This document shows, piece after piece, positions 25,024-33,080 of a DNA stretch of 64,000 bases. Source of the DNA: Bradyrhizobium sp. (GTDB lineage: Bacteria > Pseudomonadota > Alphaproteobacteria > Rhizobiales > Xanthobacteraceae); contig NZ_SSMW01000121.1 in assembly GCF_004799405.1 (NCBI RefSeq), forward strand, positions 1 through 64,000, given 5' to 3'. A model generated the notes under the pieces. The model was given only the letters and a program-made list of their open reading frames with translations. It was not told where the DNA came from and made no database searches. Within the stretch, counting starts at the first letter, position 1. Every line of letters starts with the position of its first letter. The translations under genes and the position numbers were made by a program.

Positions 25024-26178
25024 TTAGCCGCGGAACGGATCGATGCCGGTCAGTTCGCGGCCTTGAATTAAGGTCAGAATGCCCGGCGTTCCGTCCGGGA
25101 TCGAAATCGTGCGGACGTCCCGGGCCATCTGCTCAAGGCCCAGTTCGCGGCTCAGTCCTATCGCGCCGTGAATCCGCATCGCCAGTGCAATGGCCCGGTC
25201 GCAGGCGTCGACGGCGTAACGTTTGGCCATTGCGGAAAGGCCGTTGGCGCGTTCCCCGCGGTCGATCGCAGCGAGTGCGTTGTAGCAGACCAGCCGGCTG
25301 CTCAGGACCGCGGTCTCGATTTCCGCAAGATCATTTTGAATGAGCTGGAATCCGCCGATGTAACGGCCGAATTGCTTTCTTATTCCGGCATAGCTTCGTG
25401 CGGCGTCCAGCGCCTTTTGCGCAAGGTGCACCGCCATCAACCCCACCAGCGGACGATTGGCCAGCCAGGTCAACGTCAGCAACTTTGCCGTGTCGCCGGT
25501 ATCGGGGCAAAGGTTACGTTTGGGAACGCGGCAGTCGTTGAACGACACCTCACCCAATGGGGCCTGGCGCAGGCCGAGCATGTCCAGTTCCCTTGTCGAA
25601 AAATCAGATTCGCTTCGATCGACGAGGACACGCACCACGCTCGACTTGCCATCCGCAGCGGTCAGCCGGCACGTTACGTTCATCACATCGCAGATCGGAG
25701 CATTTGAAATCCACAATTTGCTGCCGTTGATGACAAGTTCTTCGCCGGATTCGGTAACCCGGGTCTTGATCCCACCCGGGTCGGAACCGACATCGGGCTC
25801 GGTGCTGGCGGTGCAGGCGATGCGCCGTCCCGACATCAGATCGGGCAGGTATCTTTCCTTTTGTTCTTCCGAGCAGCCAAAATAGATCCGGGTCGTCGTC
25901 GCTTCATGCGGCTGCAGGATCAGGCCAACGCAAGGCGGTATCTGTTCGCCGATCAGCCCGTAGTCGAGCATGTTCATGCCGACCCCGCCGCCGGCCTCGG
26001 GTATGCGAGCGCAAGTCAGGCCGAGGTCTGACGCCTTGGCCATTATTTTGAGCACGGCGGATTTGGGCAAGCCCTTGTCGCGATCGTTCGCATCGAGCAC
26101 CGGCTGTATTTCGGTTTCGACCATGCGCTTGGCGGCACTGACCATCATCTGTTGTTCGGTCGTCAGTGAGAAATCCAT
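25024..26178 (-). CDS. Acyl-CoA dehydrogenase with Asp at the usual catalytic Glu position
   Basis: A 384-residue FAD-dependent acyl-CoA dehydrogenase. The FAD/substrate stretch TASTEPDVGSDPGGIKTR and GSKLWISNAP are in place, as is the AIGLSRELGLEQMARDVR region. The C-terminal YEGT-like motif, which holds the catalytic glutamate in medium-chain enzymes, reads IPDGT, with Asp362 at that position. That change occurs in some branched or unusual-substrate members. It lies 72 bases downstream of the alpha-methylacyl-CoA racemase-like gene on the same strand and should be in its operon under promoter copy 4. Alpha,beta-dehydrogenation of a methyl-branched acyl-CoA would fit both neighbours. Confidence 0.92.
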   Translation of the reverse strand: MDFSLTTEQQMMVSAAKRMVETEIQPVLDANDRDKGLPKSAVLKIMAKASDLGLTCARIPEAGGGVGMNMLDYGLIGEQIPPCVGLILQPHEATTTRIYFGCSEEQKERYLPDLMSGRRIACTASTEPDVGSDPGGIKTRVTESGEELVINGSKLWISNAPICDVMNVTCRLTAADGKSSVVRVLVDRSESDFSTRELDMLGLRQAPLGEVSFNDCRVPKRNLCPDTGDTAKLLTLTWLANRPLVGLMAVHLAQKALDAARSYAGIRKQFGRYIGGFQLIQNDLAEIETAVLSSRLVCYNALAAIDRGERANGLSAMAKRYAVDACDRAIALAMRIHGAIGLSRELGLEQMARDVRTISIPDGTPGILTLIQGRELTGIDPFRG

Positions 26179-26250
26179 TTTTCAAACCTCTTTGCGAACG
26201 CGAGCTCTTTGAGCGCCGCTCTGTTGGGCGCCGCCTTGCGGATTGAACGG

Positions 26251-27351
26251 CTATGACAGCCATTCGGCGACAATCTCGCGACTTCGTTCCGGATCGGGAG
26301 CTTGCGGAGAGCAGGGCGTCTCCGGCACCGACCGGCTGAAACGTGGCGCGGGCGCCGGTTGAACGATGCCGTCGATCTCGATGAATGTCCGACGCTGTTT
26401 CAGATGCGGATGATTGGGGGCTTCGTCGATCCTCAAGACCGGACAGAAACACGAATCTGTTCCCTCCAGAATGGTGCACCAGTGATCGAGCGGCATGCTC
26501 TTGAATTTGTCCGATAACAGCAGGCGGAGCTGGGGCCAGTTTCGAACGTCCCGCGCGAGGTAGGCGGCCGTTTGCGGAAGCTCCAGCCGCGCCACCAGCT
26601 CGACGAGAAATTTGTGCTCGATCGGCGCCACCGACGCAAAGCGACCGTCGGCACACTCGTAGACGTCGTAAAACGGTGCGCCCGAATCCAGCGCATTGGT
26701 TCCGCGCTCCTCACTCCACAGGCCCGCGGCTGCCATTCCATAGAATTGCGTCATGAGTGAAGCCGCGCCATCGACGATGGCGGCGTCGACGACCTGGCCA
26801 CGGCCGGCTTGCTGTCGCTCAAGCAGCGCCGACAGAATTCCGACGGCAAGATACAAGGCACCTCCGCCGAAGTCGCCGACAAGGTTCAGGGGAGGAGATG
26901 GCGGCTGCCCGCGGCGACCGATCGTACTCAATACGCCGGTCAGGGCGATATAATTCAGATCGTGACCGGCGGCGTTGGCGAGCGGACCGCTCTGACCCCA
27001 ACCGGTGATGCGTCCGTAAATCAGCATCGGGTTGCGGCTGAAGCAATCGGCCGGACCAAGCCCGAGCCTTTCGGCGACGCCGGGCCGGAAACCTTCGATC
27101 AGGACGTCGGATCGCTCCACCAGTTTCAACATCGTCTCTTTGCCGTCGGGGCTTTTGAGATCGAGCGCGATCGTCTTTCGACCCCGGAGCGTCAAGTTGA
27201 ACCGGCGGGGTCTTGGAACCCCGAGGTCGCTTGGCGTCAGGCGCTCGATACGCAGCACCTCGGCGCCGAGATCGGCAAGCAGCATCGCGCACATCGGCCC
27301 CGGGCCAACCCCCGCAAGCTCAACGACCTTGATCGCCTTTAGTGGCCCCAA
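26251..27351 (-). CDS. Alpha-methylacyl-CoA racemase-like protein (CaiB/BaiF family)
   Basis: A 366-residue family III CoA-transferase fold protein that resembles alpha-methylacyl-CoA racemase more than true transferases. The racemase residues of the Mycobacterium enzyme (His126, Asp156, Glu241, from memory) match His130 in NAAGHDLNY, Asp160 in NLVGDFGGGA and Glu245 in APIEHKF, all with the same offset. It should interconvert R and S forms of a 2-methylacyl-CoA, preparing it for the stereospecific dehydrogenase encoded just downstream. The start is TTG 27351, supported by GGGAGG five bases before it. Promoter copy 4 is upstream. Confidence 0.88.
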   Translation of the reverse strand: MGPLKAIKVVELAGVGPGPMCAMLLADLGAEVLRIERLTPSDLGVPRPRRFNLTLRGRKTIALDLKSPDGKETMLKLVERSDVLIEGFRPGVAERLGLGPADCFSRNPMLIYGRITGWGQSGPLANAAGHDLNYIALTGVLSTIGRRGQPPSPPLNLVGDFGGGALYLAVGILSALLERQQAGRGQVVDAAIVDGAASLMTQFYGMAAAGLWSEERGTNALDSGAPFYDVYECADGRFASVAPIEHKFLVELVARLELPQTAAYLARDVRNWPQLRLLLSDKFKSMPLDHWCTILEGTDSCFCPVLRIDEAPNHPHLKQRRTFIEIDGIVQPAPAPRFSRSVPETPCSPQAPDPERSREIVAEWLS

Positions 27352-27381
27352 AGCAGCCTCCCGGTCGTTCCGTTTAGCCGG

Positions 27382-27447
27382 ATGCTAGACACTGGGCCGG
27401 TGTGCGTAAAATGACAAAGCCGGATAAAATTATTACCGAATTGGTAT
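27382..27447 (-). promoter_or_regulatory. LysR-regulon promoter element, copy 4 (racemase/acyl-CoA dehydrogenase operon)
   Basis: The most diverged copy, on the minus strand at 27447-27400. The box is a perfect dyad TACC-N5-GGTA inside ATACCAATTCGGTAAT, and ATTTTAC falls at exactly the same distance (position 36 of the block) as in the other copies. About 26 of 48 positions match copy 1. The -35 is TTTACG (27410-27405); TAGCAT (27387-27382) is a candidate -10 after 17 bases. It lies 31 bases before the racemase start codon. Confidence 0.68.
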
Positions 27448-27580
27448 GACGGGCTTTTCCGACGCGGGCTTTCGGCGCTGAATTCCCGCGGAAAGCTCCC
27501 GGGTCGATTTCGAGCTTGCGCCAGTCGAAAAGCGCAAAGCTTTTCGAGCCATGCACATAGCGTCGGAGGCGTCTCAGTAC

Positions 27581-27645
27581 ATATCAATCACGATATGGAA
27601 GCATCAAGATTTCGTATTTTACAACATTGTAATTAGGCCTATCTT
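27581..27645 (+). promoter_or_regulatory. LysR-regulon promoter element, copy 3 (CoA-transferase/TRAP operon)
   Basis: The 48-base block lies at 27581-27628. The 20-base core ATTTCGTATTTTACAACATT (27609-27628) is identical to copies 1 and 2; the box part reads ATATC-N5-CGATAT, slightly weaker. The -35 TTTACA is at 27618-27623, the spacer is 16 bases and the -10 TATCTT is at 27640-27645. It drives the gene starting at 27674. Confidence 0.85.
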
Positions 27646-27673
27646 GCGACCCTAAAACAGGTTGAGGAAATCC

Positions 27674-28939
27674 ATGAGTGCCGAAGATACGTCGCCCAGC
27701 AGAACCGGTCCGCTGCTGGGCTATAAGGTGCTGGAGCTCGGTTCGACGGCAGCGGGGCCGTTCTGCACAAGACTGCTGGCTGATTTCGGCGCGGAGGTCG
27801 TCAAGATCGAGGCCGCCGAAGGAGATCCGATCCGGAAACTCGGACAGACCGTTGACGGCAAATCCCTCTACGCGGCGAGCATCTGCCGCAACAAGACCAT
27901 TGCATCGCTCGATCTTCGCAAACCCGAAGCGCAGGTTCTGCTCAAGCGGATGATTCCGGAATTCGACGCGGTCGTTGAAAATTTCAGGCCCGGTACCCTG
28001 GAAAATTGGGGCCTCGGTTACGACGACCTTAAGCTGCTGCGGCCCGATCTCGTCATGACCCGCATCAGCGGCTACGGACAGTATGGTCCATATCGCGACC
28101 GGCCGGGATATGGGGTGATCGGCGAAGCGATGAGCGGCCTTCGCTCCCTGATCGGCGATCCCGATCGCCCGCCGTCGCGGGTTGCCATGCCGCTCACCGA
28201 CTACATCACCGCACTCTATGCGGCGTTGGGCACGGTGATGGCGCTGCTGGCGCGCGAGAAAACCGGTGTGGGCCAGATTGTCGATACGTCCCTGGTCGAC
28301 TCGGCTTTCAGTTTCATGGAGTCGTCCGTGCCTGATTATGAAAAGACCGGCGCGATTACCATGCGTGCCGGCGCGCGACTGCCGAACAGCGCGCCCAACA
28401 GCCTGTATTCGACCAGGGATGGCAAGTTCATACACATTGCAGCACTGGCGGATCCCGTGTACCGGCGTCTGGCCGGTGCGATGAAAATGCCGCATCTGGC
28501 CACCGATCCACGCTTCTCCGAGCAGAATGTAAGATCTGAAAACGTCGATCAGATCGATGAAATCGTAGCGGACTGGACCAAATCCCACGATCTCGAGGAG
28601 GTCGAGCGCATTCTGGAGGCCGCCAGCGTTCCGGCGAGCCGGATATTCACGATGGCCGACATCTTCCGTGATCCCCACTTCAGCGCACGTGACATGCTGC
28701 TCGAAGTGCCGGACGATGATTTGGGAACCGTGACCCTCGCCGGAGTGGTGCCGAAACTTTCGAAGACACCTGGAAGCGTGCTTTGGTCCGGCCACCGAAC
28801 AGGCCAGGATACCCGGGAAATCCTGCGGCGCTTTGCGCGGCTCTCGGACCAGGAGATCGACACGCTTGAACGCGACAAGATTGTATTTTGCGAACCTCAG
28901 CAGGGCGATCGAGCTATTCCGGCGACTGCAACGCTCTAG
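27674..28939 (+). CDS. Class III CoA-transferase (CaiB/BaiF family)
   Basis: A 421-residue family III CoA-transferase. It has the N-terminal ELGSTAAGPFCTRLLADFGA block, NFRPGTLENWGLGYDDL, and the catalytic aspartate region GQIVDTSLVDSAF with Asp209 at the position of formyl-CoA transferase Asp169. Unlike the neighbouring racemase-like protein it lacks the AGHD and GDFGGG pair, so it should form an acyl-CoA by transfer. ATG 27674 follows GAGGAAA; the in-frame TTG at 27662 is less likely. It probably activates the organic acid of the B12-mutase pathway, using succinyl-CoA or another donor. First gene of a plus-strand operon with the reductase and TRAP genes. Confidence 0.92.
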   Translation: MSAEDTSPSRTGPLLGYKVLELGSTAAGPFCTRLLADFGAEVVKIEAAEGDPIRKLGQTVDGKSLYAASICRNKTIASLDLRKPEAQVLLKRMIPEFDAVVENFRPGTLENWGLGYDDLKLLRPDLVMTRISGYGQYGPYRDRPGYGVIGEAMSGLRSLIGDPDRPPSRVAMPLTDYITALYAALGTVMALLAREKTGVGQIVDTSLVDSAFSFMESSVPDYEKTGAITMRAGARLPNSAPNSLYSTRDGKFIHIAALADPVYRRLAGAMKMPHLATDPRFSEQNVRSENVDQIDEIVADWTKSHDLEEVERILEAASVPASRIFTMADIFRDPHFSARDMLLEVPDDDLGTVTLAGVVPKLSKTPGSVLWSGHRTGQDTREILRRFARLSDQEIDTLERDKIVFCEPQQGDRAIPATATL

Positions 28940-28965
28940 GTTTCGCAAGGATTTGAGGATCTGCA

Positions 28966-29970
28966 ATGGACAAGTTTAAGGCGTTTCGCGTTCATACCAT
29001 CGACGGCAAGCCGGTTTGCAGGTTTGAGCGCTTGACGCTGGATGATCTGGACAAGGGCGACGTCGTTATCAAAACCGCGTTCTCGGCCATCACCTACAAG
29101 GATGCGATGGCGGCGCGAGGTGTTGGAAAGAACGTCAGGACCGACCGGCCGTGCGTGACCGGCGTCGATCTGTCGGGCGTCGTCGTGTCGTCCGCCGACG
29201 CCCGATTTCACGCCGGCGATCAGGTCATCGTCACGAACTACAAGCTCGGAACCACGCAGGACGGCGCCTATGCCGAATACGCCCGCGTGCCGGGAGACTG
29301 GATCGTGCCGCTTCCGGCCGGTCTCAGTCTTTATGAAGCGATGGGGTTGGGGACTTCCGGATTGACTGCTGCACTGGCAGTTGATCGTCTGCAAAAAGCC
29401 GGCGTCAAACCGCAGGACGGCCCTGTCGCCATCTCCGGCGCCACCGGCGGCGTGGGAAGCCTCGCCATCGATATGTTTGCCAAGCTTGGCTTCAATGTCG
29501 TCGCGATTTCCGGCAAGCGCGAGCAGGAAGGTTTTTTGCGAACGATCGGCGCCCACAGGATCATGTCCCGGGAGGATTTGCTGGGTGACCGCGCGCCCCT
29601 GGCGCCCCCGCTGTTCGCAGCCGCACTCGACAATGTCGGTGGGATCTATTTCGACCGGCTGGCTGCCCGGCTGCAGCCGTTCGGCAAGTTGGCGGTCGCG
29701 GGCATGGCGGTTGGTGCGGAACTGAAGACGACGGTATTGCCATGGGTGCTTCGTTCGATCGATGTTCTCGGGATCAACGTGTCGCGTCAGTTGCATATGG
29801 ACGAAAGAAAGCGGCTATGGTCTCGCATGGCGTCCGATCTCAAACCGCCGCATCTGGCACAGATTTCCCGGCCCATCGCCTTTGAGGAGCTTGATACGAC
29901 GATGGACCGGTTTTTCGATGTCACGACCGTCGGAAGGGTGGTTGTGGAGGTCGGATCGAAGGCGCCCTGA
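28966..29970 (+). CDS. YhdH/AcuI-type NADPH-dependent enoyl-CoA (acryloyl-CoA) reductase family protein
   Basis: A 334-residue medium-chain dehydrogenase/reductase of the YhdH/YhfP group, whose best-known member AcuI reduces acryloyl-CoA to propionyl-CoA. Group features are SAITYKDAMAARGVGK (about 40-55), VTGVDLSGVV, the cofactor loop GATGGVGSLAIDMFAKLG near residue 160, and the late GINVSRQLHMDERKRLW segment. No zinc ligands are seen. It starts 26 bases after the CoA-transferase. In this operon it likely reduces an alpha,beta-unsaturated acyl-CoA, for instance one made by the acyl-CoA dehydrogenase or carried by the imported compound. The chain length is not predictable from sequence. Confidence 0.87.
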   Translation: MDKFKAFRVHTIDGKPVCRFERLTLDDLDKGDVVIKTAFSAITYKDAMAARGVGKNVRTDRPCVTGVDLSGVVVSSADARFHAGDQVIVTNYKLGTTQDGAYAEYARVPGDWIVPLPAGLSLYEAMGLGTSGLTAALAVDRLQKAGVKPQDGPVAISGATGGVGSLAIDMFAKLGFNVVAISGKREQEGFLRTIGAHRIMSREDLLGDRAPLAPPLFAAALDNVGGIYFDRLAARLQPFGKLAVAGMAVGAELKTTVLPWVLRSIDVLGINVSRQLHMDERKRLWSRMASDLKPPHLAQISRPIAFEELDTTMDRFFDVTTVGRVVVEVGSKAP

Positions 29971-30030
29971 CCGATATCGGAAGACCGGATCGGATATCTG
30001 ATAAAAATAAAACAGGATGAGGAAACGAAT

Positions 30031-31095
30031 ATGCAGCGGACCCATACCGTTTTATCCGCGACGGCCTTTGCAGTCATCGCCTGCGCCGCGGCGAACGCGC
30101 GCGCCGAAGACACCGTAACCCTGAAGTTCGCCATGGCGGTCCCGCCATCGCATTACACCGCGGTCCAGGGCGGCAAGTTCTTCATGGATCGTGCCACCGA
30201 ACTCTCCAAGGGCCGGATCAAGTTCGAGTGGTATCCCGCCGAGCAGCTCGGCAAGGCCAAGGATTTGCTGGCGCTGGTGCAGACCGGAGTCGCGGACATG
30301 GCCGATGTGGTGCCGGGATACGTTCCGGACAAACTCCCGCTATCGGGTGTTTCCGAACTTCCCGGCCAGATCACCAGCTCCTGCGAGGGGACACGTGTGT
30401 TCTATGCGCTGACGCGTCCGGGAGAGTTCCTGGCGAAAAACGAATATGACGCGCAGAAAGTCCACGTCCTGATGGCAGCACCCCTGGTGCCGTACAAGAT
30501 ATTCACGTCGAAAAAGGAACTCGACAAGCCTGAGGACATCCAGGGGTTGAAGCTGCGAAGCGCCGGCGGCGCCAGCGACATCGCACTGACTCAGCTCGGT
30601 GCGGTATCCATACGGCTCGCGGGGCCGGACATTCACGAATCCCTGACGCGCGGGACCATCGATGGTGCGATGTATCCGTATCTCAGCCTCAAGTCTTTCG
30701 ACCTTGTCGGGTCCATCAAGTTCGCAACCGAAGGCGTCGGGGTTGGTTCGGTAGCCACCGCATTTCTGATTTCAGCCGAGAAGTGGAAGGCGATCCCGGA
30801 TGACCTTAAAAAGGATATGGATCAGGCGGGGCAGGAAGCCGGCATGAACTATTGCGCCTATATGGATCGCGAAGAGCTCGCCGAGCAGAAGGTCCTGTCG
30901 TCGTCGATCAAGGCGACCAGGCCATCGGACGCCGACCTCGAGCGCTGGCGGGTGCTGCTCGCGGGCGTCAAATCGGAATGGGCCAAGCGGCTGGACAGCC
31001 GCCGAAAACCGGGGACCGAGGCGTTGCAGGCATGGGATGTCGAGATGGCAAAGGTTCGCGGCAGCGACAAAACGGCTCCGGCGCCCGGCCATTGA
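30031..31095 (+). CDS. TRAP transporter solute-binding protein (DctP family)
   Basis: A 354-residue periplasmic binding protein with a signal peptide (hydrophobic 8-22, cleavage near ANARA-ED at about residue 26). The DctP fold is shown by LKFAMAVPPSHYTAVQGGKFF, EWYPAEQLGKAKDLLALVQTG and the carboxylate-binding arginine region GLKLRSAGGASD. The ligand is expected to be an organic acid. It is 60 bases after the reductase gene, and the two TRAP permease genes follow. It is the second uptake system, besides TctABC, under the shared promoter element, so either two substrates enter or one is taken up at two affinities. Confidence 0.92.
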   Translation: MQRTHTVLSATAFAVIACAAANARAEDTVTLKFAMAVPPSHYTAVQGGKFFMDRATELSKGRIKFEWYPAEQLGKAKDLLALVQTGVADMADVVPGYVPDKLPLSGVSELPGQITSSCEGTRVFYALTRPGEFLAKNEYDAQKVHVLMAAPLVPYKIFTSKKELDKPEDIQGLKLRSAGGASDIALTQLGAVSIRLAGPDIHESLTRGTIDGAMYPYLSLKSFDLVGSIKFATEGVGVGSVATAFLISAEKWKAIPDDLKKDMDQAGQEAGMNYCAYMDREELAEQKVLSSSIKATRPSDADLERWRVLLAGVKSEWAKRLDSRRKPGTEALQAWDVEMAKVRGSDKTAPAPGH

Positions 31096-31166
31096 TTGCT
31101 TCGATCATGCGCATTTGCTGAATTACGCGGCGCGCTTTTATCGATTTTCATTGGGGCGGTATTTCG

Positions 31167-31724
31167 TTGCTCAAGCGTACAGAAGTGATGCTCTCGAAGG
31201 TCGAGGATTTCTGCGGCGCGCTCGCCGCAGCCGGCCTCGGCGCCATCATGTTGATTGTCGCAAGCGACGTCGCCTTGCGTTATGTGGTGGGCCGCCCATG
31301 GTCATGGGCCTACGATGTCGTCAGTATCTATCTCACCATTTCGATATTTTATCTGGCGCTGTCGCGCACCTTCCGGGAACACGGGCATATCAGCGTTGAT
31401 CTCGCGCAGCGTTACATGAGCCCGAAGGTCAAGCATTCGCTCAATCTGTTCATCTGTATTTTATCCGCGGGACTGTTCACCGTCATCGCGTGGATAACCC
31501 TGCGGCTGGCCTGGACGCAATATTCCGGCGAGGACGTGATCTCTTCGATCGTGGACTGGCCGACCTGGGTATCCACGATCTTCGTGCCGGTTGGCACGGC
31601 GCTCATCGTGATGCGGCTGATTCTGACCGCGATCAATCACGTAGCCGTGCTTGCCTCGGGAGCCGAACTCATCCCGTCGGCGCGCCCGGATGATGGTGAT
31701 CATCCGATTTTGACGGGGGAATAG
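31167..31724 (+). CDS. TRAP transporter small permease (DctQ family)
   Basis: A 185-residue membrane protein with four hydrophobic helices, typical of DctQ. Helix 1 begins near AAAGLGAIMLIVASDVALRY, with the usual RPWSWAYDVVSIYLT region after it. The start is uncertain: TTG 31167 has GGGGCGG upstream, while ATG 31188 is the next in-frame choice. The stop abuts the GTG of the large permease, so the two are translationally coupled. It bridges the binding protein and the DctM channel. Confidence 0.88.
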   Translation: MLKRTEVMLSKVEDFCGALAAAGLGAIMLIVASDVALRYVVGRPWSWAYDVVSIYLTISIFYLALSRTFREHGHISVDLAQRYMSPKVKHSLNLFICILSAGLFTVIAWITLRLAWTQYSGEDVISSIVDWPTWVSTIFVPVGTALIVMRLILTAINHVAVLASGAELIPSARPDDGDHPILTGE

Positions 31725-33008
31725 GTGGTTACCGCGCTGGTGGTCGCCGTCCTGTTTTGCCTGCTGGGCATCGGAATGCCGGTCGGCTTTGCCATGGCGG
31801 TCAGCGGGTGCGCCGGCCTCTACCTCGTCGGCGGGGCCTCTGCCCTGATCGGCATCCTGCAGACTTCCTCCATTTCGACGGTCAGTTCGTATGAGTTGAT
31901 AACGATACCGATGTTTCTTTTGCTGGCGGAATTCGTCCTGGTGAGCGGCGTGGCGGAAGACCTGTTCCTGGCCGCCGCCGCCTGGGTTGGACGGGTACCC
32001 GGGGGACTGGGAATGGCGACCGCACTTGCCGGCGCCGGCTTCGGTGCCATTTGCGGATCGAGCGCGGCTTCCGCAGCCACGCTGTCCTCGACCAGCCTTC
32101 CAGCCATGCTGAAGCAAGGATACGAGCCGAAGATGGCCGCCGGCGTGGTCGCGATTTCGGGAACGCTCGCCATGCTGCTGCCGACCAGCGTGGCGCTGGT
32201 GCTTTATGGCATTCTGGCCGACGTCAGTATCGGCAAATTGCTGATCAGCGGGATTCTGCCGGCCCTCCTCATCACTCTCACCATCATGCTGACGATCTAC
32301 ATTCTGGTTTGGCTGGAGCCTGCGCGCGCGCCGATCGTCCCGGTGGTGCCGCTCGATGTCCGGCTGCGGATGCTGCGCGTCGTCGGTCCGATGCTGTTTC
32401 TGTTTTCGGGGGTGACCGGCGTGATTTACACCGGCATCGCCACGCCGACGGAAGCGTCTGCCGTCGGTGCGTTCGGGGCATTCCTTATCGCGGCGACCCG
32501 CGGCTCGCTGAACCGGAAAAACTTCGGCCCGGTTTTCTGGCGCGCGGCGCGAAGCAGTTGCATGATTTCGATGATCCTGCTCGGCGCCCACATCTTCGGC
32601 TATTATTTTACCCTGGCCCAGGTGCCGCAAAGCCTGGTGGCATGGGTTGGCGGTCTGGCTGTTTCACGCTGGGTGATCATCGGAATATTGCTGTGCGGCT
32701 ATATCGTGCTCGGTTCGTTCATGGATCAGATCGCGATTTTGGTCCTGACCGTCCCGATCGTGGTGCCGCTGGTGGTGTCGCTTGGCTTCGATCCGATCTG
32801 GTTCGGCGTGGTCAAGATCGTGACCGCTGAAATCGGAATGGTCACGCCGCCCGTCGGTCTGAATTGCTACATCGTGGCGCGATATGCCGAGAGACCCGTG
32901 ACGGAAGTATTCCTTGGGATCTGGCCTCATTTCGTCGCGCATCTGATCGCGCTCGGACTGCTGCTGGCATTTCCGGCCATCTCGCTCTGGCTTCCTTCGC
33001 GAATGTAG
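31725..33008 (+). CDS. TRAP transporter large permease (DctM family)
   Basis: A 427-residue polytopic membrane protein of the DctM family, with the N-terminal LGIGMPVGFAMAVSG, the GGLGMATALAGAGFGAICGS loop and a C-terminal EIGMVTPPVGLNCYIVARY motif. It begins at a GTG directly after the DctQ stop. It is the sodium- or proton-driven channel of the DctPQM transporter and the last gene of the unit under promoter copy 3. A 72-base gap follows to the convergent hemE; it holds a CCCGGT/ACCGGG inverted pair without a U-tract. Confidence 0.93.
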   Translation: MVTALVVAVLFCLLGIGMPVGFAMAVSGCAGLYLVGGASALIGILQTSSISTVSSYELITIPMFLLLAEFVLVSGVAEDLFLAAAAWVGRVPGGLGMATALAGAGFGAICGSSAASAATLSSTSLPAMLKQGYEPKMAAGVVAISGTLAMLLPTSVALVLYGILADVSIGKLLISGILPALLITLTIMLTIYILVWLEPARAPIVPVVPLDVRLRMLRVVGPMLFLFSGVTGVIYTGIATPTEASAVGAFGAFLIAATRGSLNRKNFGPVFWRAARSSCMISMILLGAHIFGYYFTLAQVPQSLVAWVGGLAVSRWVIIGILLCGYIVLGSFMDQIAILVLTVPIVVPLVVSLGFDPIWFGVVKIVTAEIGMVTPPVGLNCYIVARYAERPVTEVFLGIWPHFVAHLIALGLLLAFPAISLWLPSRM

Positions 33009-33080
33009 GCCGGGATACGTTGGCAGGATGATGCCCCGGTCGCCGCTCATGTAACCGGGTGGCCATGGGGGTGAGAAACA

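Larger units (their letters stand above)
27352..27673. other. 322-base divergent promoter region with two LysR-type elements
   Basis: This gap separates the racemase/ACAD operon (minus) from the CoA-transferase/TRAP operon (plus). It contains copy 4 of the element facing left and copy 3 facing right, with about 130 bases between them. No further open frame with coding character is visible. Confidence 0.75.

Noticed and set aside
27584..28966. Long open frame (460 codons) on the minus strand
   Set aside because: Shadow of the CoA-transferase gene; composition His/Arg/Gln-rich, no domain.
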